64,000 nucleotides of DNA from Theileria orientalis strain Shintoku (GCF_000740895.1 NC_025260.1:558001-622000), one strand, 5' to 3'. Positions 9,965 to 22,218 are shown, counted from the stretch's first letter. The notes: generated from the letters alone by a model not told the origin. Numbers and translations are program-made.

Positions 9965-12900
9965 TTAGTCCAGTAGCCAGGGGTTTTCCCTGATTACGTT
10001 TGGGTCCCTCTCTCCGTAGTCCACCAGCAGCTCCTCTCCGCTACGTTTTTTTTTCTGACTTTGAACTCACCTGTCTATGTCTCTCTTTGCTATGAATATT
10101 AGTCTCGGGTAGTTATTACTCAGCATTGTTTTCGCCACTATGTTTGCCTTCTTTCTTGAGTGATTAACTAGCCTTGCCGGTCCGAAACTAATATCCTCCT
10201 CCGTGGCGTCTATTCCGTACCTCACTCCGTTGTGTTTGAAAAAGAATATAAACGACCTGCACATTACAGTAATTACAGTTATTTCAGTTATAATTACTAC
10301 AGTAGTAGGTAATACAGCTATTCCTATCTATAATTACTATAGTAGTAGTTATTACAGTTATTTCTGTTATAGTTTTAGCAGTTACAATTAATACTTGTAT
10401 TTTGTTATACTTATCTATAGTTTTATATCGTGATCGTAGTTATCAATTGTTATAATATCTGTTATGTTTATTGTAAATATCCTTATTACTAGTATATTTT
10501 TCTAGTTTCTACTGCTTACCCTTTGTACTTTTTTGACTTGTTGTACTTGTTGTTTCTAAATTTTGCTACCTTCTCCGTTATCAGCTCTCCCTTATACTCT
10601 GTTACATTTATTAATTATACATATTTATGTCTTCTCCTTTCATATCTATCACTTAAATCATCTATGTTTATGTTTTGACTATCAGTTAAATCATCTATGT
10701 TTATGTTTTGACTATCACTTAAATCATCTATGTTTATACTGTAAAGCTAACCCATTAGGAAATCCTCCTTGTTTATTTTATATGCTGCAAACACTCCTCT
10801 TCCCTTGTTTGGGTCGAACTTGATATGCACTGGCACATAAAAGTTTCTCCTCATGCACTCGTTGTAGACTATGTTTTTCTGCTTCTCCGAGAGCACACTT
10901 GTTGTTTTCCTAAAAATTAGCATTCTTAGTTGGTGCTTACCTGACGAATCCGTTTTCGTCGATCAGCGCCTTCACCAGGTCCTCGTCTTCTGCGTGCTTG
11001 TTTATCACCACTCTCGGCGTTCTTCCTCCTGCGTTTTGCTGGTCGTTCTCCAACAGCTTCTTTATCTTCTCCTCCGCGTCTCTCTTGAACATGTTCTGCA
11101 TGATCGTGAAGTTGTTGTCCAGGTATCCCAGTGCGTCCGTCGCGTTTTTCGTTCTCGTCCTCGGGTTTTCGCTGTTCACCGTCCTCTTTCTTCTGTAGAG
11201 CGACCTCAGGACCTCCGGGTCCAGCTCTATTATTGCACTCTCGATGTCTCCCACCAGTGCCAGGTTCCAGAATATATTCGGGCAGAACTGCGCCAGCTTG
11301 TTGATGTTAATGCTCAGGCTTTCTGCCGTCTGCACGATCTTAATGAAGTTGAAGCACGAGCGCAGCGTCGCGTCCGAGTGCAGCGTCACGTAGTCATACT
11401 CGAAGTGCCTCGAGTATATCGTCGGGAACTCTATCTTCAGGTGCTGCCCCTCCACGAACTCCATCCCCCCTGATCTGTAGAGCACTCCTTCTTCGTCGTT
11501 CACCTTCACCAGGTTTTCCAGCACCTCCTTGCTCAGTGGGACTCCTGATCCGTCGTCCAGGTACACTGCGAAGTTTTTCTTGATTACTGACTCTGATCTA
11601 TAGTTCGCTATGGAGTCTGGGTGTCCTGAGTTTTTTCCTGAGTTATCTACTCCCACCAGCAGCCTACACTCATCGAACAACTCATCTGGCAGATCCATTT
11701 CCTCGTTGTTTTGCAGTGAGTTTTCGAACTGCGACTCCGAGTCACTCGAGTACGAATCCCTCTGCTCCTGGTTTTCCTCTTTCTCCTGCTCATTTTGTAA
11801 ATCCTCCGACTTTAACGAGTTGAGCGTTATGTAATTCGTCCCAGATAGCGAGTCCCTAATAATTATTAGTTTTGTTTTTATAGGTATTGCTTTTGTTGTT
11901 GTTATTACTGTTATCATATCCATTACATTTATTAATATAGCTATTGTTATTATAATTGTTCACACTTACCTGTTGCTGTTCAATGACAGGTAGCGCCTGT
12001 CGAAACTTGTCTTACTCGACGGGTGCACAAACACTCTCACTCTGTTCGGATCCGAGTCTTCGTCCTTCCCGTAGAGGTAACTTCTGTAGAAGACGTAACT
12101 CGCGTCGTCCCCTTCTGAACTCGATGACCTTGCTGAGGTCGAATCGAACGACAGGCAGTCCTCTATGTCCTTCGAGCACTTGTTTAATGAGACCATGCTT
12201 ACGTCATCTATCTTCCTCCGTACTACTTTAAAATACATACTCTTGAGGTTATACGAGTATATAATTATAAATGGCGTGTACTCATCTCTCGGTTCAACTG
12301 TTTTCAGGTGCTACAATATTTAGTCATTTTAGGTCACATAGTTCCCTACTATCTATAACTTGTCAAATATCTACTTGTTTACACACTGTTGCACTTACTG
12401 TCACGTCCTGTATTATGTCTATGCTGTAGTCCGTGAACACCATGTAAATCTTCTCCGAGTTCGTGTGCTCGTTCGTGAGGCTCGAGAGCGACGGCACCTT
12501 CATCAGCCCGCTCAGCTCCGAGTTGTGCAGCCAGAAGAGCTTCAGCGGCTGGTGCTCGTGGACGTACTTGTAAGGCTCCACTCCGAAGAGGCTGTCCACG
12601 TACGAGGTCAGGATGCTGTCCACGTTCTGGTCCGAGTAGGTGTGATTGTACGAGCCGACCGCCTCCCTCTTCGAGACTTCTGGCGTGCTAATTTCCACGT
12701 TGTTCGCGATGATTCCGTTTTTAGTGCTTCTTTCCTTTTTCACGTACCTCACCTGCTTCGGCGTCTGGGATGCTGGCGCATTTTGCGGGCTAATTGCTGC
12801 GTCCAGCGGGTCCGGGTTGCACGGCCCTATGCTCAGCTTCCTTCTCTTGTGCTTGTCGGTCGAATTGTTGTACTCCCCGTTTAGCGATGACCCTGTTGAG

Positions 12901-13169
12901 TTCCTCTTGTACCTTTGCACTCGTACTGGCGTGCAGTTTATCGATGACTGTGATGGCGGCGACGGCGAGTTGTTGTTGAACTCCGTGAGGTCATCCTTGT
13001 ACACCGACTCGTCGGAATCTGATGAAAAGCAGTGTAGGTACGTGTTCCCTCTCGCGCTGGAGTTTCCGGACTTATTGTTGTAGTCGAATCTGTTGGTCAT
13101 TTTGTCTTTGTCCAGCTGCCTCCTGCTCGTATTTGTATAATATGGTTTACTGTAGGGATTTGCGATCAT
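9965..13169 (-). CDS. SET8: SET8-like histone H4K20 methyltransferase
   Basis: About seven or more exons; start ATG at 13169, stop 9967-9965. The C-terminal 150 residues form a SET domain of the SET8/PR-Set7 type: GRGVFAAYKINKEDF (about 10810-10760), EYKGELITEKVAKFRNNKY (about 10600-10540), then GIDATEEDISFGPARLVNHS and LIFIAKRDIDRGEELLVDYG, closing with ENPWLLD. The NHS and DYG.R motifs that form the S-adenosylmethionine and active site are intact. SET8 enzymes monomethylate histone H4 Lys20. The 700-residue N-terminal part is Ser/Asn-rich with KHKRRKLS-type basic patches, probably nuclear targeting, and has no domain I recognise. Introns near 10265-10540 and 10605-10745 carry tandem repeats. 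Apicomplexan SET8 proteins are known to be larger than animal ones. Confidence 0.88.
10648..10740. repeat. 33-bp tandem repeat in SET8-gene intron
   Basis: Copies begin at 10648, 10681 and 10714, nearly identical; the unit starts ATCACTTAAATCATCTATG and the third copy is partial. It sits in an intron between two SET-domain exons. A second, less regular run of ATTACAGTTATT-type repeats occupies about 10265-10400 in the next intron. Confidence 0.85.
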
Positions 13170-13592
13170 ATCACAAAATATGATTTTTTTGTGGCAAATA
13201 TTATACAGGCTTTATATTTATGCAGAATTGTACTCAAAAATCTCAATGTGTAATAAAAAATAACGTGCGAGTTGATAATTTTTAGAGCATGGTGAATATT
13301 AAATGATGATTATCTTTATTGCTTAGATCCACTAAAGCGGTATATTTTTCACGTAATAGGGTATGTATAAAAACTGATATCTGTTTAATGTGTAGTTGTT
13401 TTATTATAAAAACGACATCGATGATGGGGTGAGTGTATCCTACAACGTATCTTTCGACCACTCATTATTTTCTTTTTTCACAAAATTTTCGCTTAAGCTT
13501 ATACACTTTATCTACCATTTATATTGTAACTTTATTTACCCTTTTAGTTAGTTCAGATATTGAGTACATATGCATAATCTTGCCTTAACAAA
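13170..13592. other. AT-rich intergenic region
   Basis: Lies upstream of the SET8-like gene and downstream of the signal-peptide gene; both genes are on the minus strand. No ORF or RNA gene is seen. Confidence 0.5.
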
Positions 13593-14413
13593 TTATATAC
13601 AGTACGCTTTAAATGTGGACACCACTGGTCTGAACATACGCTTAGGCAGCCATTTGTTGCTTGATCTGTCTTTGAATACGACACCCCGCCTCATGTACGG
13701 CCTCCGGTCCAGCTTATTTACGTAGAACTGAATTTTAATTTTGGCTTCCCTCTTACCTGTGCGCTAAAATACACGTACTTCTCCTCTTTGCTTTTCACTG
13801 GGAATTTCCACACCAGATCTCCGTAGTCTGTCCACCAGGTTCCTGCACCCGTTTAGACATTATGTGTGTTACCTTTCAGCCCCGAGGACGTTACTACCGT
13901 TCCCTCGTCGAAAAACTGCATCTTCTCCCTCGCGTTATTTCTGCAAATTTCCGATTTTTTATTTACTTTCTTACAGGCCCTCTACTTCCGGGTCTTTTTT
14001 GAATTCCACGACCCACGTGTTTCCGACTAGCGGATAGTTAGAAGACTGAGTGGATTCCTTTGTTTCTTTATTATTTTGCGTATATTTTGTGTGCTTACCT
14101 TGTTTCTGCTAAACAGGCGGTTGAAGTCCTCGTAAAGTTCCCTCTTGATCTGGTTTAGGTAGTACCTTATCATCATGTTGTTGAGCTTTATGTATATCCT
14201 CAGCATGAGGCTCTTCAGCTTAAGTCTGTATATGTCAAAAGACGCTGTCTTCCATCTGTTTTCCGGCTCCCTTTTTCTCTCCACTGCCGGCGGTTCATTC
14301 TTGCTACACATCAGCTGCGCTCCTATATATTTTGTGTGTTGGCTCCCGTGATTCTCCAACTTTATGCTACACACTAGCTTTACTAAAATTATGTATACAC
14401 ATATTACTCTCAT
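13593..14413 (-). CDS. Conserved-looking signal-peptide protein, possible apicoplast protein
   Basis: About five exons; start ATG at 14413, stop at 13595-13593. I do not recognise the family. Residues 1-16 (MRVICVYIILVKLVCS) form a classic signal peptide. A basic helical region follows (RLKLKSLMLRIYIKLNNMM), then, after an intron at 14098-14048, a beta-rich domain: YPLVGNTWVVEFKKDPE, EGTVVTSSGLKGTWWTDYGD, LVWKFPVKS, YVYFSAQFYVN, then RPYMRRGVVFKDRSS and WLPKRMFRPVVSTF. Three short introns (30-35 nt) all join in frame. The spaced Trp and Tyr strands suggest a small beta-barrel. The signal peptide plus basic stretch would suit the apicoplast; secretion is the alternative. Evidence for the gene is good because the frame is held over all junctions; the function is unknown. 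Confidence 0.75.
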
Positions 14414-14469
14414 TTTACTTTTACATAGAATAATTACTCTGATTTGTGGAATCCCAATAAATTAGTCCG

Positions 14470-17400
14470 TTACAGTAACTTTGCGATAATTTTCAACTGC
14501 ATTTGTAGTCTTTTGGACAGCGAGGGCGCCAGCTGCTTCAGGAACTCCTGTCCCAGGTGTTTCATCAGTTGTATGATCTGCTTGTTCAGTTCTTCTGAGG
14601 ACAGGTCCGTTTCGTATATCGAGATGAATATTTTCGCCAGCTGTGCCAGGTTCGCGTTATCAGGTCCCAGTATTGTTGGATTTTTCTACGAAATTTTTAT
14701 ATCGTCTGTTTACATAGTTGTGTGTTATATAGTTGTGTGTTATATAGTTGTGTGTTAATTAGCCGTGTGTTATATAGTTGTGTGTTATATAGTTGTGTGT
14801 TATATAGTCGTGTGTTATATAGTAGTGTGTTATATAGCTGTGTGTCACACTGCTAGTTATGTGTTATATAGCTGTGTGTCACACTGCTAGTTGTGTGTTA
14901 ATTAGCCGTGTGTTAATTAGCTGTGTATGGTAAATACAGTAACTATCTATCTTCGTGGATTGTATTGCTTACGCTTATCACCAGCTCCATCAGCTCCTTG
15001 TGGACTCTCCTGCCCTCCGTCTCGTCCTGCTTCAGCGGCAGGCTCTTCAGCCACAGGTTCAGGTAGTTGCTCGCGTCCACCAGGTTCGCGCCCTGGTACT
15101 TGATCAGGTCTCCCAGCGCCGCCACTGCGTTGTCGTTCGCCGTCTGCTGGTTTTTCGCCGAGGCTGGGAACTTCATCCTCATTGCCGACGCCAGTTTCGT
15201 CGCCGCCTCGTTTGCCAGGTACGAGAACTCTGGGATTTTTGCCAGCTGGCTCACTCCGTAGCACGCCGACTGCCTCAGGTTTGCGTCTCTGCTTTCCACG
15301 TGCTTCAGTATGTGCGGGAGGAACTTTTCCCAGAATGAGACCACTCTCTGACCCAGGTACTCCACCATGTCGTCGCACAGGTACAGTGCCAGCGCCACGT
15401 CGTCCTCCACGTTTTTTTCCAGGTTTGCTGTTGCGAACGCCAAACACATTCCCTGGCAGCTCACCATGAACTCCTCCGGGTGGTGCTTCATGATCACTGC
15501 GAACAGGTCCAGCAGTGAGGATCTAAACGTCTGCTCCTCCTCCTCGTCTTCCTCCAGTGCCAGCACTTCGTCCTGGTCCAGTCCTTTGTCTTCTCTGCAC
15601 TTTCTGTAGACTGCTTTTATTTTTGACGACGTTTCCATGATCTCCAGCAGCTTCTTCGACAGCACTGTCAGCACATTTGTGTTTAGTATTCCTGGTCCTG
15701 CGCAGTCCAGGCACTTGTACAGCCCGCCTGCTTCTGCTGACAGTATATCCACTGGTATTGTTCCCATTGAGTCCAATTTCCTCGACTTTTCCAGGTCTGT
15801 CAGCACTGTGTTCATTGTGTTGAGCACCAGGTCGAGCAGCATTTCTCTTCCTCCTCCTCTCTTGTCCAACGCCATTTTTTTCGCTTCGATCATGTTCGCC
15901 ATTGCTGAGAGTGCTCTCTGCTTCATATCTGACGTCAGCACGTACGTCAGCAGCGGCAACACTGCTTGTGCTGTCGACGGTATGTATTCTTCGTACAGGT
16001 CCTTCAGCTCCTCCACTATGTTCGATATCAGGTTCAGCGTCATCTCCAGATCATCCACCATTGACGTCTTCAGCCCTCCTGCTCCTTCCAGTCCCATTGC
16101 CAGTGTCATATCCTACGTATTCCATCAGTTATCTCCTTTTGTGTATATCTATTATCTCGTTTTGTGTATATCTATTATCTCGTTGTGTATATTTCAATAT
16201 CTGATTTTGTATTTAACTATATATCTATTATCTCATTTTGTGTATATCTATTATCTCGTTTTGTATATTTCAATATCTGATTTTGTATTTAACTATATAT
16301 CTATTATCTCATTTTGTATATATCTATTATCTCGTTTAGTAAATAGCTATCTTCTTTTTTATATAACTCTATCGCATTTTGTAATTACCAATCAATCTCG
16401 TTTTGTAAATATCTATTATCTCTGCTTTGGTATTTAACTATATATCTATTATCTACTTTTGCATATACCAATCTATCTCTTTCCTTTTGCATATATATAT
16501 GTATTTAACTATTATCTCTTACCTCGTCTTCGTTCACTGACTTTGCGCAGTTCGTCAACTCTCTCAGCAGCGTTGGCACTATTTTTGGCAGGAACGGCAC
16601 GAAGTTTACTCCGAGTGCCGTACAGAAGCGTCCCAATGCTTCTCCCACGTAATCCTTCACTGGATCATCTGGATCCGTCGGCTGATCCATAATCTGAATC
16701 AGTGCGTTCATACACTCAATTCCATCGTTCAAAAACACATCTTTACCTAAATATTTGCGTTTAGTAATATTTATAAGTTTGCAGTTAGTGTTGTTTATCA
16801 GTTTGCAGTTAGTAATGTTTACTTGTTATAGTATCTATATTGCTATACTGCCTAATAATTTGCTTATTGTTCTACTAGTTAATAATTTGCTTATTGTTCT
16901 ACTAGTTAATAGTTGCTTATTGTTCTACTAGTTAATAGTTGCTTATTGTTCTACTAGTTAATAGTTGCTTATTGTTTTACTAGTTAATAGTTGCTTATTG
17001 TTTTACTAGTTAATATTTGCTTATTGTTCTACAAGCTACTAATTTATATTGTTATTGCGTTTACATAACTGTCATCTTTTTATATTTGTTAATACCCATA
17101 TATAGCGCTACGTAGCTGTGTAACATTGCTGGGGTGCAACATCCTCCTACCTATGCTCATTCCTATGATCGATATGCACTCTATCGCTTTCCCTCTGCAC
17201 GTCCTCTCCTCAGGCTTCACGCAGTTCGCTATGATCTCCTTCATGAGCGGGATTATGGTGTTGTAGTACTTGATGAAGTGCTCCTCGAGCACCCCTGCTA
17301 TCACTGCTATCGAGGTCACTGCCTGCTCTCGCACTTGGCGGTTCGTGTGCATGTTAATTTTCAGCAGGATGCGCTGCACGACCACGTCTGCGAAGGGCAG

Positions 17401-18879
17401 CAGGTGCTCCTTCTGCACCTCCTCCGCGAAGTTGACGAATGCTGAGAGCGCGTGCGACTGCACTCGCGGCGAGGCGTCGTCGAATGCCGTGATCAGGCTC
17501 GGGAGCACCTCCTCGTAGAAGTTGAGCTGCACGTAGGGCTGGTGGTCCAGTGCGATCTGCCCTATTGTCTGACACACTGCGAACCTGATCCTGAAGTCCG
17601 GGTCCATCAGCTTCTCCAGCATGATTTTGACGATGGAGGGCATTCTGTCCTCCACTTCCTCGTCCGTCAGGAACTCTACCGTCTGTGAGATCGCCATGAT
17701 TCCCACGAACTTGTGCTGCCAGTGCGGCGTCTGTATGTACTGCGAGGCAGTAGACAGCACCCAGTCCATCAGCGGGCAGTTGTCCAGGTTTTGCAGTGCT
17801 CTTCCCAGGCGGTCCAGGCCCTCCTCTCCTGCGTCGTAGAGGCGCTGTTCGTCTTCCATTTCCTCTCCCTTCTCCAGCCACTCCGAGTACGCTTCGTCCT
17901 GCACATCGAGCATGCACGTCATGAGGCAGTTGACCATTCTGATTCCGAAGTTCGGAATCGAGAGTGCCATTTTCGGCTTTTTTTCCGGCAGCGTCACCAG
18001 CGCCTCCAGTGCCATGCACCTCAGCTCCTGGTCCAGGTTTTGTGCAGGTCCTTCTCCCAGCGCCAGCTCCATCATCCTTGCGAAGAATAGCTGTATGTGC
18101 TGCTTCAGTATTTTGGCGTTGTTGTCCACTATCATGATGATTCCTGCCAGTGATCTTTCCAGCTCGTCTCTAGAGGTCGGGTCCGGTGACGAGAGCAGCT
18201 GCCTCAGGCTCTCCAGTATCAGCGGCACTGTATCTGCCAGTTTTGACGTCAGATTAATTAGATCCGACTCTATTGCTATTGATATTGAGCACAGTGCTTC
18301 TGTTCTCACTGATGCGTCTGCGTTCATCAGACTCGACTTGATGAGCTGTGCTACTATGTCCACGTGGTTCGCCAGTTCATCCACGAAGTAGTTGAAGCAT
18401 TCTCCCAGCAGCTTCAGTCCCGACTTTTTGTACACTGGGTTATTGTTTTCGACCAGGCGGATTGTAATTGTCAGCAGCTCCGGCCACTCGTTGTACTCCA
18501 AGCTCGATGCACACAGGTCCGCTATTGTGTCGCACACGTTTCTTCTTATTGATTTCTGAGTTTCCGACTCCAGTGACTTTAGTAGCGACGACTTAAGGAG
18601 TGCTTTCACTTCCGTCGTCACTGAGTTCCACGTCTTTTTGGGCGTATCTCCTGACTTGCTCAGGTCTAGCAGAATTCTCACCAGCACTATCGATTGTAAT
18701 CTTCTCTCATCGTTCGGCTCCGTCAACATTACGTTTAGTGTTAGCCTCAGAATCCCGTTTAAATCGTGCTTCTTTAGTGTATTTATCTTTGCATCTGCGT
18801 CCGACCTTGCGGCGCTGTCCGTGGAAGATAATGCTTCTAACAGAGAAACAAAAACCTCGCTATTTATATTTTGCGACAT
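14470..18879 (-). CDS. IPO5: Importin-5 / karyopherin beta-3
   Basis: Four exons: about 18879-17105, 16738-16522, 16109-14970 and 14695-14470. The start at 18879 gives an importin-beta-type N-terminus (FVSLLEALSSTDSAARSDAD). HEAT-repeat helices follow throughout; diagnostic IPO5 stretches include SIRRNVCDTIADLCA, QFCP-free repeats such as FRIRFAVCQTIGQIALDH, AFVNFAEEV and EYLGQRVVSFWEKFLPHIL. IPO5 carries ribosomal proteins, histones and other cargo into the nucleus and is regulated by Ran-GTP. The length (about 1,100 residues) is that of the family. All three introns (14696-14969, 16110-16521 and 16739-17104, approximate limits) are filled with different tandem repeats, while the exons are GC-richer than the introns and free of repeats. 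Confidence 0.93.
14715..14926. repeat. 15-bp tandem repeat in importin-5 intron 3
   Basis: Unit TTGTGTGTTATATAG, repeated about a dozen times with variants (AATTAGCC, ATATAGCTG). A longer duplicated block containing GTCACACTGCTAG occurs at about 14840-14895. Confidence 0.9.
16124..16510. repeat. Tandem repeat in importin-5 intron 2
   Basis: Repeats based on ATCTATTATCTCGTTTTGTG alternate with a longer variant containing TTTCAATATCTGATTTTG. They degenerate toward 16510. Confidence 0.88.
16860..17030. repeat. 25-bp tandem repeat in importin-5 intron 1
   Basis: About seven copies of a unit containing TTGCTTATTGTTCTACTAG, with internal C/T variants (GTTTTAC). A shorter GTTTGCAGTTAGT repeat lies just beside it at about 16780-16820. 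Confidence 0.88.
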
Positions 18880-19343
18880 TTGGTATGATGAGTTATTAAA
18901 ATGTTAAAATCATAATAGTTTACAAATGAAACAATTTATAAATTTGAAATTTGAACTTGGTATTTGGGTGTAACTTAAAAGGCTTTGAAAAAATACACAA
19001 TTTTTGTACCTGTTTTTAAAATAAAATGATGTGATATATTACACTGGATAGTAACTTAATAGCTTCAGTCTGACTCTCTTTGGGGCTACCCCATGGTAGC
19101 TATACAAAAATTCGCTTTATGGTTACCAAAATCCACCTTCTATACACATTTTGTTTAAAAACATTATGTGTGCTTATATGACCAAGTTTATAAGGCTAAA
19201 AGGGTTTATTTATTGATTTTAACTAATTTATCCCTATATTATTCTGCCTAAACCCTTGTTTGATGTTATATAGTTTTTAAAATTATTTATTTGTATTATA
19301 TTTTTAATGTTTTATGCACCTACTCTTTGTAATTAATTAGATT
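18880..19343. other. Divergent intergenic region
   Basis: Promoter space between importin-5 (minus) and the WD40-like gene (plus). Mostly AT-rich, but 19075-19105 contains an out-of-character GGGGCTACCCCATGGTAGC segment with a short GGGG/CCCC inverted repeat. No ORF. Confidence 0.5.
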
Positions 19344-21398
19344 ATGTCTGGAGATGACGATAATCTTCATTTCAATTTGGAATCTTCACCTACCAAATCA
19401 TTGGTTTCCATTCCAGATACCGATGATAAATTAAATATTTCATTCTTTTACGTACGTATCTTACTGTATTTTATATCCTCCTCTATATATTTGTAACTTT
19501 ACTCTTTATTTTTCATTAATTGAGTCATAATCTTTTTAGGCAGTTGATGATTCTACCGAGCTTAAGAGTAAATTTGCCTTGAGTCAATATGAAATATTTT
19601 CACACAGTCACGCATATTCCAAAAAGAACTTCTCAGGCTACTCCCATGACTTCTTCGCAAACTGCGGGTCTCAAATCAGTTGCATCGACTTCATCCAAAA
19701 TGACCTGTATCCCAGCCTGGGAGACTCCATTTTAATACTGGTTGGCACGAGCTCCATCAACCAATACCTGGAAAGTGTCGGAGAGTATCACACCTATGTT
19801 CATTTGTACGTGCTAAATTTCTGTGCCAGTGATCCGAAACCAGATCAGCCCATTGTTGATTTAAGTTTTCTGTGTCTGACCCCAATCAAGGTAAACTCCA
19901 GTTCTTATCTGATGTCTTTAGAACGACGACTGCGTTAGACTGAAGTGGGTCAAGATTAACTATGTAACGGGATACCTCTTCGCCGTAATATTGCTGAAAG
20001 GCGGATGTGTAAAACTGTGTAGATTCAATGTTGCGAGTCTGAGCAAGTTGCTCAAATCCGACGAACCAGCGAGTAAAAGGTATTAAAACCATAAGTCACA
20101 GATTTTCTTCAGAGTCTTGGAGCCCGATTACTTGTGGCAATTTGACCGTGGCGCGTCCGGGCCCAGGCGCTTCACCTGCTTCGACATTTCCTATAACGGT
20201 ACGCGAGCAGGCTCACCAATGATTTAGTCAATGACGCACTGATAACACTGGCCTGCGGAAGCAACGACGGATTCGTTGATCTCTGGAATTTCAACCTCAG
20301 CCTGTTTCAGAGTTTCTCGTCTGAGTCCGCCGACAGTGAATACATTCCATCACATAAAAAGATCCAGATTCTCTACGGAATGACCAGCAACCTTTTAACG
20401 GTAAGATTTAGCTGCTAAAACAGTGAACTTTAGAGGGAGATCACTGAAATATCGTTCCTTCCCCTTCCAAACTCGTATGTGCTCGCAGTGGGAACCTTTT
20501 TGAAGGGCCTGATCTTGTGGTATTTTCTTTGACTGATCGATTAACATTGACATTCAGGGACACCCGCTTCTCCCAGTTAGAGGGTGAGATACGGACCTAC
20601 AACATCGGCAAGCCTATAACCTGCGTCACCTGGACGCCTAACAGCCAGTACGTGCTGGTCGGAGCCTCCACAGGCATGCTGCTGGAGTGGCAGACTAGGC
20701 ATAACACAATTATAGTGTCCTACGAGAAACTGACCAAGAGCAAGTCATCGAATCTCCTCGACAACATTTGCTGGAGTGCGCACGCCTCCGAAGATGCTGT
20801 GTACTTCGCGTTCGACAGCGGCGAGTTAGTGTTAACTTGAGTGACTCATTTTTTCAGGACCATTGAAATAAAGACTAGTAACGTGCTCAGGAAGAGCATA
20901 AAGGAAGACGCTATGATCTTTAAGTGGAAACTGGACGTTGAAGGTACCAGTAACTACTTAGCTGGCTGATGATCCCCTACCACTACCCTATCGCCTGGTC
21001 GTTAGTCAACTTGCAGCAATAATCACCTAAACTCTCCCGTAATTTCAATTTTCAGAGCCACCGGACGAATTCCCGCCTTACAAGACTTCACCATCTCACA
21101 TAGAATCGATAAACAACGCCATCACAGCGAAGTTCCTACAAGACTGGTCGAACGCGAAGAAGTACGGAGTCACCGTCACCAAGTGCTTCGAGGGAGTTAC
21201 TGTGGATGAGCCTCAGACGCATGTGCGCAATAAGGTTTTCGCGCTCACGACGTTAGTCAGGAGTCTGCTAATGTGACGTTTAGAATCAAGTCTTTGTATA
21301 CTGATGTATTGGATTACAAAATAAAATTAATGGCCTACGGAGGCAACCTAGGCGTGTTACACGTATTCCTAACTGTGGCCGATCTTCTTCGGAAGTAG
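19344..21398 (+). CDS. WD40-like repeat protein
   Basis: About eight exons beginning MSGDDDNLHFNLESSP at 19344 and ending VADLLRK at a TAG (21396-21398). The protein shows WD-type blades: SYNDALITLACGSNDGFVDL followed by W, and GKPITCVTWTPNSQYVLVGA then LLEWQTR. A further blade-like segment with LILWDTRF is formed across the intron at about 20515-20560. An acidic N-terminus precedes the first blade. The nearest thought is a TFIIIC-type or chromatin WD protein, but nothing in the sequence fixes this. Its last 30 bases are also coding on the opposite strand, for the end of the RRM protein gene. Exon limits in the middle (20090-20230) are approximate. Confidence 0.7.
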
Positions 21399-22218
21399 CT
21401 CCTTGGCGTAATTTAAGCCAAAAATCTGTATATCGCTAATGTAGTTGGAACAACGACAAACATAATAATTAGAGTGTATTTACCTCGTCCTCCCGCTCCT
21501 TGTCTATTAATTTGCGATCGTACGACTTCGGTTCATTTGAGTGCAGAGCCCAGAAACACGAGATTGTCTAAGCACTTTGATTACTCGTAAACTTACGCAT
21601 TTCCCCGTGTTCCAGCTGTCCATGTGACACAGGAACCCTAGTGCGAACTCCCTCCTCTTAAAGTTTACGAAACAGTATTTCTGAGAGAATTAAAGGGACT
21701 TTAACTTACCCGGTCAGTGACCATGTTGATTGACTCAACGTCCCCAAAGCGCTTCGCCAAGTCCATCACCTCCTCCTTGGTCGTGTCGTCGCTTAAGTTG
21801 CTCACGTGGACCGTGGTGTTAGTTGTGGACTGCGGCTGCTCATTATCGAAGGACGAAGTGTAGTTGGAGGTGGATCTTACTACCAGGGGAAACCCCTTGG
21901 CGTACACTCCTTGCATGAGAATTATGGCCTCGTCGGAGGAGTGGTGGTCAGTATACTGCACAAACCCGTATCCCAGGTGCGTGCTGGAGCTCTGGCTCCT
22001 CACAATCTGAAAATCGGTGGTTATCATGGGAGAATACCTTCGAACAAACTACATTGGTTGAAAAACATTTAGCTAAGGTTAGAAATTCCTCATCTCCAAT
22101 TGCTGAAAACACATTAATTTACTGAACTGGTAGGAAGGCACGAGTTTTTTAGCTTTAACTTACAGTGGTGAAGACATCCAATGTAACATTGGTAGTTATC
22201 AATTGAACTATCAGTCAT
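21369..22218 (-). CDS. RNA-binding protein with RRM domains
   Basis: Six short exons. The start ATG is at 22218; the first intron (about 22165-22105) and a 31-nt intron near 22030 join in frame. RRM 1 runs from YQCYIGCLHH through KIVRSQSSSTHLGYGFVQYT to GFPLVVRSTS. RRM 2 runs from TTVHVSNLSDDTTKEEVMDL through KYCFVNFKRREFALGFL. RNP2 (CYIGCL, VHVSNL) and RNP1 (GYGFVQYT, KYCFVNFK) are present. Such proteins bind single-stranded RNA in splicing or mRNA control. The C-terminus (AKELLPKKIGHS) ends at a TAG at 21371-21369. That places its stop inside the last exon of the convergent WD40-like gene, a 30-bp coding overlap. The exact target is unknown. Confidence 0.8.

Noticed and set aside
16860..17030. 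Repeat array considered as a CRISPR-like or mobile element
   Set aside because: The copies are contiguous without unique spacers, no transposase or target duplication is present, and the array is inside a spliced intron.
19075..19105. GGGGCTACCCC segment as a tRNA or ncRNA gene
   Set aside because: It does not fold into a tRNA-like cloverleaf and is too short to assign.
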